This document shows, piece after piece, positions 5,381 to 11,734 of a stretch of 11,734 nt of DNA. Under the pieces are notes generated by a model. The model did not search any database, was not told the DNA's origin, and saw only the letters and a list, made by a program, of their open reading frames with translations. Position numbers and translations under genes: made by a program. Every line of letters begins with the position of its first letter. Position 1 is the stretch's first letter. The DNA comes from Spirochaetia bacterium. Its GTDB lineage: Bacteria > Spirochaetota > Spirochaetia > Treponematales > Breznakiellaceae. The stretch is taken from positions 1-11,734 of the forward strand of contig BOBI01000062.1 of assembly GCA_026002305.1 (NCBI GenBank). Direction: 5' to 3'.

Positions 5381-6553
5381 ATGAATATAGTTGAGACGGC
5401 CTTACTCAAAGAAGGTCAAAAGTTTTCGGGGGATGTTTTCCTTGAAGACGATACCCTCTTTTTGCCTGCGAATGTTGCCATAAGAAAGAAAGATTTAGAA
5501 TTCGTAAAATCCATGGGGGTTACCGAATTATATACAAGCGGTAAAATTATCGATGTGGTTGTAAATCGTAAAACATCATCGAATACTCAAAACAATGCTT
5601 CCGTGGTATCGGAAGCTAAAGATGCGGCGCAAACTGCTTTTTCTAAAGTTGAAAATTCGCAAACAAACCGGAAAATAGAAAGCTTTGTAAAACAGTTGGA
5701 TGGTATTTTTAATGCTATCAAAAACCATAGGGTTGTGAATGTCCGATCGTTGTGGCAGATAACAGCCTCCCTTTTACAAATTATCAAGACTAACAGAACA
5801 GATGCAATAAATTCTTTTTTAGGCGGGACAATTGAAGAATACGCAATGGCTAAAAATTCTGTAAATGTGGCAATATTGGTCGCGGTAATCGGCGAAGACT
5901 TGGAATTTGCGGTTCAAAAGATACCTGAGCTGGTTGCCGGAGCGTTATTACACGATGTGGGTATGCTCCGGCTTCCACCTGAAATTGTGCATAAAAAAAG
6001 CGCTTTATCGGTGGAAGATGCGCAGTTAATTGCAAGTCATCCGGTTCTTTCATATAAAATAATAAAGAATGAATTACTCTATCCGCATAGTGTGTGCCAA
6101 ATAGCGTTACAACACCATGAAAGGTGGGACGGAACCGGTTATCCTTCACGTCTGAAAGGAAATAACATAGATAAGGGCGCTCTTATTGTGTCAATCACCG
6201 ATGCTTTTGAAGCGATGGTATGCGAAAAGCCATATCGTAATTCGATGATAGGCTATGAAGCAATGAAAACGCTTGTATCGGAAAACGCCGCCCACTTTTC
6301 ACCTGATATGCTAAAAGCATTTGTCAAGGTTATGGGGATTTATCCTATAGGCTCAGGCGTGCAATTAAACGACGGCAGTATAGCGCGTGTTGTCGAAATA
6401 CATAGTGATATACCTTTGCGGCCTGTTATTCAAATATTGCTTGACGGAAACGGTACCGAAGTAACTAAAGATATAATTATCGACCTATTAACCAATAAAG
6501 ATCGCTTTATTACCCGTGCTATGGATATTCGGGGTATGGCTAAGAGATTTTGA
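5381..6553 (+). CDS. Degenerate HD-GYP domain protein
   Basis: HD-GYP proteins are metal-dependent cyclic di-GMP phosphodiesterases. The 390-residue protein has an N-terminal domain (about 1-60), a variable linker, the HD-GYP domain (about 155-290) and a C-terminal beta domain (about 320-370). Seen: LLHDVGM (HD at 191-192), H220, HH at 245-246, GTGYP (252-255) and D274. Two key positions differ from the usual family: the first His of the HSxNVA motif is Asn (N159 in NSVNVAI), and the Lys of HDxGK is Met (M195). That could mean loss of hydrolysis with retention of c-di-GMP binding, or altered metal content. It starts 19 bases after rplS without a Shine-Dalgarno sequence. No membrane segment or receiver domain is seen, so it is likely a cytoplasmic effector. 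Confidence 0.88.
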   Translation: MNIVETALLKEGQKFSGDVFLEDDTLFLPANVAIRKKDLEFVKSMGVTELYTSGKIIDVVVNRKTSSNTQNNASVVSEAKDAAQTAFSKVENSQTNRKIESFVKQLDGIFNAIKNHRVVNVRSLWQITASLLQIIKTNRTDAINSFLGGTIEEYAMAKNSVNVAILVAVIGEDLEFAVQKIPELVAGALLHDVGMLRLPPEIVHKKSALSVEDAQLIASHPVLSYKIIKNELLYPHSVCQIALQHHERWDGTGYPSRLKGNNIDKGALIVSITDAFEAMVCEKPYRNSMIGYEAMKTLVSENAAHFSPDMLKAFVKVMGIYPIGSGVQLNDGSIARVVEIHSDIPLRPVIQILLDGNGTEVTKDIIIDLLTNKDRFITRAMDIRGMAKRF

Positions 6554-6906
6554 AAAATAAATCTTTAGACGGAAAAAATGGCGAGGATAGTGCCGCCGCA
6601 TACCTTGAATCTGCGGGTTTTTTAATCATAGATCGAAATTTCCGCTCAAAAACCGGTGAAATTGATATTATTGCCCTTGATCACGGAACTCTGGTTTTTG
6701 TTGAAGTAAAAGCATGGAAATCTTATGCCATAGAAAATCTGGAGTATGCTATTGATTTTAAGAAACAACGAAAAATAATAGAAACAGCTAAATGTTTTCT
6801 GTTAAAACATCGAGAATATAGAGAGACTGCTGTACGTTTTGATGTTGTTTTTTTAAGACAAGATGCTGTTACTCATCTTGCAGCGGCTTTCATGGAGAGT
6901 GTATGA
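6550..6906 (+). CDS. YraN family (UPF0102) endonuclease-like protein
   Basis: This is a 118-residue member of the YraN/UPF0102 family with a restriction-endonuclease-like fold, probably acting on Holliday junctions or DNA ends. It carries GKNGEDSAAAYLE, RNFRSKTGEIDII (E37, D39) and FVEVKAW (E52, K54), the D-E-x-K type active site. The TTG start overlaps the stop of the upstream gene (TTGA), and an ATG is not available. The stop overlaps the next start (ATGA), so it is translated in a chain. Full normal length. Confidence 0.9.
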   Translation: MKNKSLDGKNGEDSAAAYLESAGFLIIDRNFRSKTGEIDIIALDHGTLVFVEVKAWKSYAIENLEYAIDFKKQRKIIETAKCFLLKHREYRETAVRFDVVFLRQDAVTHLAAAFMESV

Positions 6907-7097
6907 TTGCATTAGACAGCGAGAAACGAAGAAAATCAGGTGATCCCATAAGGGTTGCGGAGCTTAAACAAAAGATAAATAATGAAGACTATCTGTATGG
7001 GGCAATTTTCCGCATAGCTCAAGTTTTGAGTAATGAAATTTTAGGGATTCCCCAAGGTGGAGCGTATGATGAACGGCAGTGGGAGGGGCGAAAATAA
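6903..7097 (+). CDS. Small unrecognised protein (64 aa)
   Basis: I do not recognise a family. The 64 residues are mixed charge with an amphipathic central helix (LKQKINNEDYLYGAIFRIAQVLSNEIL). No signal peptide, cysteine or membrane segment is present. It is translated from the yraN stop (ATGA overlap) and its 3' end overlaps the next gene by 32 bases in another frame. The tight coupling on both sides suggests a real gene rather than a chance frame. Confidence 0.55.
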   Translation: MIALDSEKRRKSGDPIRVAELKQKINNEDYLYGAIFRIAQVLSNEILGIPQGGAYDERQWEGRK

Positions 7098-7554
7098 GAA
7101 CCGCAAAAATTGGCGGCACCGCGGAGGCGTGTCGGCAGAAAAATCTGATAGTCCTTATCAGAATAACAAAAAAAATCAAAATCGTCCGGAAAAAAAGGCT
7201 CATTTTAACAACCGTCCCAAGTGGGTACCGGTTCCGTTATTAACAACCCCAATCCCAACCCCTCTGTGTCCTATTTGCAATAAACCAATTAGAGATTTAT
7301 CCTCAAGCTTTACCGATAAAATTTCAGGCGAGGCAATTCATTTTGACTGCGCCCGTAAACGTTTATTCGATTCCGAGAGGGTTGATACAGACGACACAAT
7401 TATTTATTTAGGCGGCGGCAGATTCGGCATAGTTTTTCTTGATAATCATCAAAATATTCGTGTTTTTAAAATAAAGAAAATTATCGAATTTGAAAATAAA
7501 GACGACCGCGCGCCTTGGCGTGATAATATCGCCGATCATTTTTCGCTTACTTAA
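7066..7554 (+). CDS. Unrecognised protein with a CxxC/HxxC zinc-binding site
   Basis: This is a 162-residue protein of unknown role. The first 55 residues are Asn/Lys/Arg-rich, low complexity and probably disordered, suited to nucleic-acid binding. Next comes a Pro-rich linker (PVPLLTTPIPTPL) and a compact cysteine site: CPIC (C68, C71) and HFDC (H92, C95), a likely zinc ribbon. The C-terminal part has beta-strand character (TIIYLGGGRFGIVFLDN). I chose the ATG at 7066 because AAGGTGG lies five bases upstream; a GTG at 7057 and an ATG at 7069 are alternatives. Located between yraN and mtnN, it may be part of the translation-linked operon. Confidence 0.65.
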   Translation: MMNGSGRGENKNRKNWRHRGGVSAEKSDSPYQNNKKNQNRPEKKAHFNNRPKWVPVPLLTTPIPTPLCPICNKPIRDLSSSFTDKISGEAIHFDCARKRLFDSERVDTDDTIIYLGGGRFGIVFLDNHQNIRVFKIKKIIEFENKDDRAPWRDNIADHFSLT

Positions 7555-7563
7555 AGGAGTATC

Positions 7564-8319
7564 ATGTTAGGAATTATTGGTGCAATGGAAGAAGAAGTTG
7601 AGATTTTACATAGCTGTATGAAGATTGACAGAACAGTGGAAATTGGCGGGTTTAAGTTTTTTTACGGGAAATTAGAGGAGCAGCGTGTCGTTTTGTTAAA
7701 ATGCGGAATAGGGAAAGTTAATGCCGCCGTAGGGTGCGCGTTGATGATTCATGTATTTCTTTCATCAAAGGATTCGCCGCAATGTGTTATAAATACAGGC
7801 TGTGCGGGCGGTATAAACCCAAAAAACATAGAGCCAGAACTGAATTTTGGTGATGTGGTAATTTCCACAAAGCTTGTTCAACATGATTTTGATATTACCG
7901 CGTTTGGTCATGAAATAGGGCAGATACCGGGATTAGATCGTTTTTTTACGGCTGATGAAAAAGCTATTTCAAAAGTTATAAAGGCTATAGATGCGTTAAA
8001 ACGTGAAAACAAATTACCCAATGATCTAAAATATGTCCAGGGCTTAATTGCTTCAGGCGATGTTTTTATGAGTGATGGTGAGCATATCAATAAAGTTGTT
8101 AAATTATTTCCTGATTTACGCGCTGTCGAGATGGAAGGCGCAGCTATTGCTCAAACGTGTACGCTATTAAACACGCCGTTCGTTGTACTGCGTGCTATGT
8201 CGGATATAGCCGGTGAGGAATCGCCTGTAAAATTTGATGAATACCTGCCGACGGCGGCTAAACATACATCAGAAATTGTCAAATATTTCGCAAAAATTTT
8301 TCATAGTGTTTTAATTTAA
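7564..8319 (+). CDS. mtnN: 5'-methylthioadenosine/S-adenosylhomocysteine nucleosidase
   Basis: This enzyme (Pfs/MTAN) cleaves adenine from methylthioadenosine and S-adenosylhomocysteine. The 251 residues begin IIGAMEEEVEIL, with E11 equivalent to the catalytic Glu12 of the E. coli enzyme. They continue with INTGCAGGI, a nucleoside-binding block VEMEGAAIAQ (E189, E191) and RAMSDIAGE (D214, the catalytic acid). AAAGGAG lies 4 bases before the ATG. It is followed 11 bases later by luxS, which uses its product S-ribosylhomocysteine: a complete two-step disposal route for the SAM-dependent methyltransferase product. It is a little longer than the usual 230-235 residues, with an insertion around 60-75. 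Confidence 0.96.
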   Translation: MLGIIGAMEEEVEILHSCMKIDRTVEIGGFKFFYGKLEEQRVVLLKCGIGKVNAAVGCALMIHVFLSSKDSPQCVINTGCAGGINPKNIEPELNFGDVVISTKLVQHDFDITAFGHEIGQIPGLDRFFTADEKAISKVIKAIDALKRENKLPNDLKYVQGLIASGDVFMSDGEHINKVVKLFPDLRAVEMEGAAIAQTCTLLNTPFVVLRAMSDIAGEESPVKFDEYLPTAAKHTSEIVKYFAKIFHSVLI

Positions 8320-8330
8320 AGGAGAAGAGT

Positions 8331-8807
8331 ATGGAAAAGATAGCTAGTTTTCAGATAGATCATTTAAGGCTTTTACCCGGTCTTTATGTTTCACGAAAAG
8401 ATAAGTTTGGCGGCGCCGTTTTAACAACGTTTGATATGAGGTTTAAACAGCCAAACACGGAGCCTGTAATGGATATGCCGGCGATTCACACGATTGAACA
8501 TTTGGCGGCAACTTTTTTAAGATCGCATAAAGATTGGGCCGCGCGGGACGTATATTTTGGACCTATGGGCTGCCGCACGGGTTTTTACTTGATACTTGAA
8601 GGGGATTTAAAACCGCATGATATTTTACCGCTAATTATTGAGCTTTTAGATTGGATTGCCGCTTTTACAGGTGATATACCCGGGGCATCACCGGCAGAGT
8701 GCGGTAATTATAGTGAGCAAAATCTTAATATGGCAAAATGGGAATGTAAGAGGTATGAAGCGCTTTTAAAACAAAATAACGATAAAAACTTTACATATCC
8801 TGAATAG
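8331..8807 (+). CDS. luxS: S-ribosylhomocysteine lyase LuxS
   Basis: LuxS converts S-ribosylhomocysteine to homocysteine and 4,5-dihydroxy-2,3-pentanedione, the precursor of autoinducer-2. The 158 residues have the metal site HTIEHLAAT (H53, H57) and C124 (ECGNY), the catalytic Cys C81 in PMGCRTGFYL, and IPGA. Full length, no substitutions in the core. It shares the operon with mtnN and has a good Shine-Dalgarno (AAAGGAG). Whether it serves signalling or only methyl recycling cannot be told; no AI-2 receptor gene is visible here. Confidence 0.97.
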   Translation: MEKIASFQIDHLRLLPGLYVSRKDKFGGAVLTTFDMRFKQPNTEPVMDMPAIHTIEHLAATFLRSHKDWAARDVYFGPMGCRTGFYLILEGDLKPHDILPLIIELLDWIAAFTGDIPGASPAECGNYSEQNLNMAKWECKRYEALLKQNNDKNFTYPE

Positions 8808-8835
8808 TAGACTTTATCTATATTTTTAGTATATT
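8808..8835 (+). promoter_or_regulatory. Probable promoter of nifS-nifU
   Basis: TAGACT (8808-8813) and TATATT (8830-8835) are 16 bases apart in the 47-base gap after luxS, the largest gap in this block. It would start a transcript about 13 bases before the nifS ATG. No terminator hairpin separates it from luxS, so read-through from the operon remains possible. Confidence 0.4.
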
Positions 8836-8854
8836 TAAATCATGGAGTTAAACA

Positions 8855-10057
8855 ATGTCAGGAAAACATATTTATTTAGATTATAATGCTACGACACCTT
8901 TAAAAGAAGAAGTCAAGACTGAATTAATCAAAGATTTTGAAATATACGGTAATGCCTCCAGTATGCATGAATCAGGGCGGTTTGCCCGCGCCCGTGTAGA
9001 AGAAGCCCGCCGTAGTGTAGGGGATTTGATTGGCGCTCCGGCAAGCACAATTATTTTCACGTCAGGTGGTTCCGAATCCAATAACACGGTATTTCAAACT
9101 TTTAGGCGCATAGCGCAGGACGAAAAAGGCGTTTTGTTAAAATCGGGTAAGACTGAAATAATAACCACCGCAATCGAACACCCGTGCGTGTTAAATGCCT
9201 CGTCATATTTAAAATCACTTGGATTTAAAGTAACATTCTTGCCGGTTGATGAGTACGGAAAAATAAAAATGGATGCCTACAAGGCGGCTCTAAACGAAAA
9301 CACGCTTCTTGTATCTGTGATGATTGCAAATAACGAAATAGGCACCATTCAGGATATTAAAGAAATTACCCGCCTTGCGAAAGAAAAAGGCGCATGGATG
9401 CATTGCGATGGTGTTCAGGCTGTGGGTAAAATTCCTGTTGATGTTGACGATTTAGGTATTGATTACCTTACAATGTCGGCGCATAAGATATACGGTCCTA
9501 AAGGAATGGGCGCTTTATATTGCCGGAAAGGCGCCCCGCTTTATCCGCTTATTCACGGCGGGCATCAGGAAGACGGTTTGCGCGCCGGAACATATAATAA
9601 TCTGGGCATACTTGGATTTGGAAAGGCGGCGGAACTTGCAAAAAAAGATTTGCCCGCTTATGCAAAAGAAATCCCGGCACTGCGCGACCGGTTACGCGAA
9701 GGACTTTTAGCCAAGGTGCCTACAATCAAAATAAACGGGCATCCTGTAGATATGCTGCCTAATACGCTTAATGTATCGTTTCCGGGAGCCGAAGGCGAAT
9801 CGATCCTGTTGAGTTTGGATTTAAAGGGAATCGAAGCCTCCACCGGATCGGCCTGTGCCTCCGGCAGCCTTGACCCGTCTCATGTTCTAATGGCAATAGG
9901 CGTATGGCCGGAGCTTGCCCACGGCTCAATTCGGTTTAGTTTAGGCTGGGGTATTACCAAAGAAGATATAGATTATGTTATTGAAACGGTGCCGCCGATA
10001 ATTTCGCGCCTCCGTGCAATGTCAACAATAGCGTGCTGCAATATTGGCAGCAAATGA
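8855..10057 (+). CDS. nifS: NifS/IscS-type cysteine desulfurase
   Basis: This PLP enzyme removes sulfur from cysteine to form a persulfide used for iron-sulfur clusters and other thio-cofactors. Seen in order: YLDYNATTP (7-15), FTSGGSESNN (68-77), EHP (H109), CDGVQAVGK (D185), the PLP lysine in SAHKIYGPKG (K211), GLRAGTYN, and the persulfide-forming Cys in ASTGSACASG (C334). The long-loop architecture is that of the class I NifS/IscS group. It has 400 residues, at the family norm. Its start has GGAG 7 bases upstream. A NifU-type scaffold follows directly, making a dedicated donor-scaffold pair. No nitrogenase genes are in view, so nif naming reflects family, not nitrogen fixation. Confidence 0.94.
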   Translation: MSGKHIYLDYNATTPLKEEVKTELIKDFEIYGNASSMHESGRFARARVEEARRSVGDLIGAPASTIIFTSGGSESNNTVFQTFRRIAQDEKGVLLKSGKTEIITTAIEHPCVLNASSYLKSLGFKVTFLPVDEYGKIKMDAYKAALNENTLLVSVMIANNEIGTIQDIKEITRLAKEKGAWMHCDGVQAVGKIPVDVDDLGIDYLTMSAHKIYGPKGMGALYCRKGAPLYPLIHGGHQEDGLRAGTYNNLGILGFGKAAELAKKDLPAYAKEIPALRDRLREGLLAKVPTIKINGHPVDMLPNTLNVSFPGAEGESILLSLDLKGIEASTGSACASGSLDPSHVLMAIGVWPELAHGSIRFSLGWGITKEDIDYVIETVPPIISRLRAMSTIACCNIGSK

Positions 10058-10085
10058 AAAATTAACAAAATGTAAGGAGTTATTT

Positions 10086-10673
10086 ATGGATTGGCTTTAT
10101 TCAGATATTGTAAAAAAACATTTTTCGGATCCGCAAAACGTTTTGTTAGAGGATGAAAACACATTTCCAACCGATGGCAAAGGACAAACTGGAAATATAA
10201 AATGCGGCGATCAAATGCTTATGATGCTGCAAATTAAAGATGATATAATTACCGATGTTCGTTGGAAAACTTACGGCTGTGCAAGCGCTATTGCCTCTAC
10301 AAGTATGCTTTCAGAAACAATTAAAGGCATGAACATACGCGATGCCTATAATATAAAACCGGAAGACCTTGTAAAAAAACTTGGCGGCTTGCCCGAAAAT
10401 AAAATCCACTGTTCGGTATTAGGCGATAAAGCGCTGCGCGCCGCGATAGACGATTATTTAGCAAAAAACGGCCGTGCAGGTATGTTTAAAGTTGACGCTG
10501 TTGAGATCTGCCATTGTTTAGGAATTACCGACAAGGACATTGAAAACGCTTTTAAAAACGGTGCAAAAACATGGGAAGCTTTACAAAACGCGACAAAAGC
10601 CGGAAGCGGCTGCGGCGAATGTAAAGAAAAATGTATGGAGATTTTACACGAGCTTAACCATATTTACGGATAG
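10086..10673 (+). CDS. nifU: NifU-type iron-sulfur scaffold (IscU + BFD domains)
   Basis: NifU receives sulfur from NifS and assembles iron-sulfur clusters. The 195 residues split into an IscU-like domain (1-125) with the three scaffold cysteines C40 (KCGDQM), C65 (GCASAIA) and C109 (HCSVLG), and a BFD-type [2Fe-2S] domain with C142 and C144 (ICHC) and C176 and C179 (CGEC). The C-terminal Nfu domain of classical NifU is absent. I chose the ATG at 10086, with AAGGAG six bases upstream and a start at the conserved YSDIVKKHFSDPQN. The longer frame from 10044 overlaps nifS and lacks a ribosome binding site. Clearly intact. Confidence 0.93.
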   Translation: MDWLYSDIVKKHFSDPQNVLLEDENTFPTDGKGQTGNIKCGDQMLMMLQIKDDIITDVRWKTYGCASAIASTSMLSETIKGMNIRDAYNIKPEDLVKKLGGLPENKIHCSVLGDKALRAAIDDYLAKNGRAGMFKVDAVEICHCLGITDKDIENAFKNGAKTWEALQNATKAGSGCGECKEKCMEILHELNHIYG

Positions 10674-10728
10674 CGTAGGGAACTTTGATGTAAAATGAGA
10701 ATTGCTGTGGAATCATGATATTACCTGT

Positions 10729-11169
10729 TTATAATATATTTGTTATAAAATCAAAGTCTTTCGCGAGATCATACATATTTACATCAAAGGTGTACAATTT
10801 CATATCATAGGCGTTATTTGAATTATTTTTAATATCGAGTGCCGTTGCTAAATGTATTGCGTCTAAAGTACGGCATTTTGCTAAATTCTTATTTTGAAGA
10901 GTTATATTCTCAATTGTCTTATCAATAATCAAACATGTAACCTCCCTTAAAAAATTATTTAATTCTGATGTTTTTAATGCCAGCCAATTTGTTTCAAGCC
11001 TATGTTTATTATGCTCATAAAATCTACGCAACGAAACCAATGATTCTATCCGTAATAGAATAGAACTAGCTTTATTTGACGATAATTTCCATAATGATTC
11101 AGCTTCTTTCATACGAGGTTCATGCAGAATAATGGTCATAAGAACCGATGAGTCAAAATATGATACCAT
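10729..11169 (-). CDS. VapC-family PIN-domain toxin (right-end module)
   Basis: This 146-residue probable PIN ribonuclease is intact and carries D6 (YFDSSVL), E42 (RIESLVSLRR), D103 (TLDAIHLATAL) and D129 (YTFDVN), the acidic tetrad. It is distinct in sequence from the frameshifted VapC at the left end, so it is a separate acquisition. It starts 3 bases after the antitoxin stop with no Shine-Dalgarno sequence; translation likely depends on coupling to the antitoxin. It converges with nifU across a 55-base gap in which I see no terminator. A+T-rich like the housekeeping block. Confidence 0.85.
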   Translation of the reverse strand: MVSYFDSSVLMTIILHEPRMKEAESLWKLSSNKASSILLRIESLVSLRRFYEHNKHRLETNWLALKTSELNNFLREVTCLIIDKTIENITLQNKNLAKCRTLDAIHLATALDIKNNSNNAYDMKLYTFDVNMYDLAKDFDFITNIL

Positions 11170-11172
11170 AAT

Positions 11173-11490
11173 TTAAATTCTATCAGATCTTATCTCATCT
11201 AAAATTGTGAGGCTGTTATATTCATCTGGTCTAGATCCATCGGTAAATACAAAATCAGCCGATTTCGCTGTTGATACTGTTCGATCAGCTAGAATTGCCC
11301 GCCCATTCGCCGCCAACCGCCTAAACAACTTTTGCTCCTGCGAGTCATTTTCTATAATCCCTTTTTGAGGAATTATAATTTCAGCAACAGGATGATTATG
11401 CTCTGTTACCAACACCCGCTCTCCATTTTTTACAAGTTCCAAATACTGTGAAAGTTGATCTTTCAAATTTCTAACCCCAACTGTAACCAT
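11173..11490 (-). CDS. Phd/VapB-type antitoxin (right-end module)
   Basis: This 105-residue antitoxin pairs with the downstream PIN toxin. The N-terminal half has the Phd/YefM DNA-binding pattern (VGVRNLKDQLSQYLELVKNGERVLVTEHNHPVAEI). The C-terminal half is acidic and less ordered, the usual toxin-binding part. The ATG at 11488-11490 has no ribosome binding site and lies only 7 bases beyond the -10 box, so the message is probably leaderless. It should repress its own promoter through the palindrome that overlaps the -10. Confidence 0.85.
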   Translation of the reverse strand: MVTVGVRNLKDQLSQYLELVKNGERVLVTEHNHPVAEIIIPQKGIIENDSQEQKLFRRLAANGRAILADRTVSTAKSADFVFTDGSRPDEYNSLTILDEIRSDRI

Positions 11491-11497
11491 TCTTTAT

Positions 11498-11526
11498 AAT
11501 ATAGCTATATTGCTATATTTTGTCAA
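11498..11526 (-). promoter_or_regulatory. Promoter and operator of the right-end TA module
   Basis: On the minus strand TTGACA (11521-11526) and TATATT (11498-11503) are 17 bases apart, close to consensus. A perfect 14-base palindrome, AATATAGCTATATT (11498-11511), covers the -10, and its half-site GCTATAT repeats at 11512-11518. This is the arrangement expected for an antitoxin operator that blocks polymerase. Confidence 0.75.
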
Positions 11527-11569
11527 GACGGACTTTTTAAATTTCTTCTTAAAAAACAAAGAAACCTCC

Positions 11570-11592
11570 CGCACCACGGATAGCGCGGTGCG
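11570..11592. other. GC-rich hairpin near the right end
   Basis: CGCACC (11570-11575) and GGTGCG (11587-11592) pair as a 6-base stem, extended by CG/CG after one mismatch, with a GATAG loop. No T run follows on either strand, so it is a poor terminator. It lies upstream of the probable transposase and may belong to the end of the insertion sequence or to a structured leader. Confidence 0.4.
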
Positions 11593-11684
11593 TAAATGAC
11601 GGCGGCGTGTCCTGCCTACGATGAACTTGCCGTTATAGGGGATAGCGTATAAGGTGGTATACCAGAAGACCATAGGAGAAGAGT

Positions 11685-11734
11685 ATGGGTACGAGGAAGA
11701 GGTATACCCCCGAGGAGAAGGTAAGCATACTCCG
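11685..11734 (+). CDS. N-terminus of a probable transposase (partial)
   Basis: An ATG with AGGAG six bases upstream opens MGTRKRYTPEEKVSIL before the window ends. The pattern of basic residues then YTPEEKVSIL is what the helix-turn-helix N-terminus of IS3-type OrfA and related transposases looks like. Sixteen codons cannot fix the family. It marks the left part of an insertion sequence beginning somewhere after the TA promoter; no terminal inverted repeat could be confirmed. Confidence 0.5.
   Translation, partial: MGTRKRYTPEEKVSIL

Noticed and set aside
10674..10728. Bidirectional terminator between nifU and the convergent toxin
   Set aside because: The gap is A+T-rich, but I find no stable stem.
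11596..11652. 18-codon frame upstream of the transposase
   Set aside because: There is no ribosome binding site, no family resemblance, and it is too short to support.

Overview
The window looks like a chromosomal segment of a spirochaete, most probably a Treponema of the insect-gut type. The basis is family-level recognition, not a database match. The evidence is an rpsP-khpA-rimM-trmD-rplS operon continuing into HD-GYP and YraN genes, a pfs-luxS pair, a NifS/NifU pair, and a beta-helix surface protein ending in MDSAKDGPAGGWE, a tail style I associate with termite-gut treponemes. Two kinds of DNA are visible. The accessory left end (about 1-3090) is G+C-richer with long G runs. The housekeeping body (3142-10673) is A+T-richer and tightly packed.

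Left end (1-3090). A partial leftward gene with its promoter is followed by the 3' part of a beta-helix protein gene whose signal peptide and start are missing. Three type II toxin-antitoxin (TA) cassettes follow: BrnT/BrnA-like on the minus strand, VapB/VapC on the minus strand, and a second BrnT/BrnA-like pair on the plus strand. All three are separated and bounded by four direct copies of the 3' end of the beta-helix gene. Copy 2 also keeps an upstream piece of the beta-helix repeat. The array stops within 3 bases of the -35 box of the ribosomal-protein operon. The VapC of the middle cassette carries a frameshift, and its lost C-terminus can still be read in the next frame.

Core operon (3089-8807). 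A near-consensus promoter drives rpsP, khpA, rimM, trmD and rplS, which serve ribosome assembly and tRNA m1G37 methylation. They are followed by an HD-GYP-type protein with two substituted key residues, a YraN-family protein, two small unrecognised proteins, then mtnN (pfs) and luxS for S-adenosylhomocysteine detoxification. Gaps are 19 bases or less, and five start/stop overlaps are present. Three genes start with TTG.

Iron-sulfur pair (8808-10673). After luxS a likely second promoter precedes a NifS-type cysteine desulfurase and a two-domain NifU-type scaffold (IscU-like plus BFD-type [2Fe-2S] domain, no Nfu domain).

Right end (10729-11734). A leftward Phd/VapB-VapC module has a consensus-like promoter overlapping a palindromic operator. 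The window ends in the first codons of a probable transposase preceded by a GC-rich hairpin. The housekeeping block is therefore flanked on both sides by TA and mobile DNA. In all four TA modules a -10-like hexamer lies only 5-12 bases before the first start codon, which suggests leaderless or nearly leaderless transcripts.
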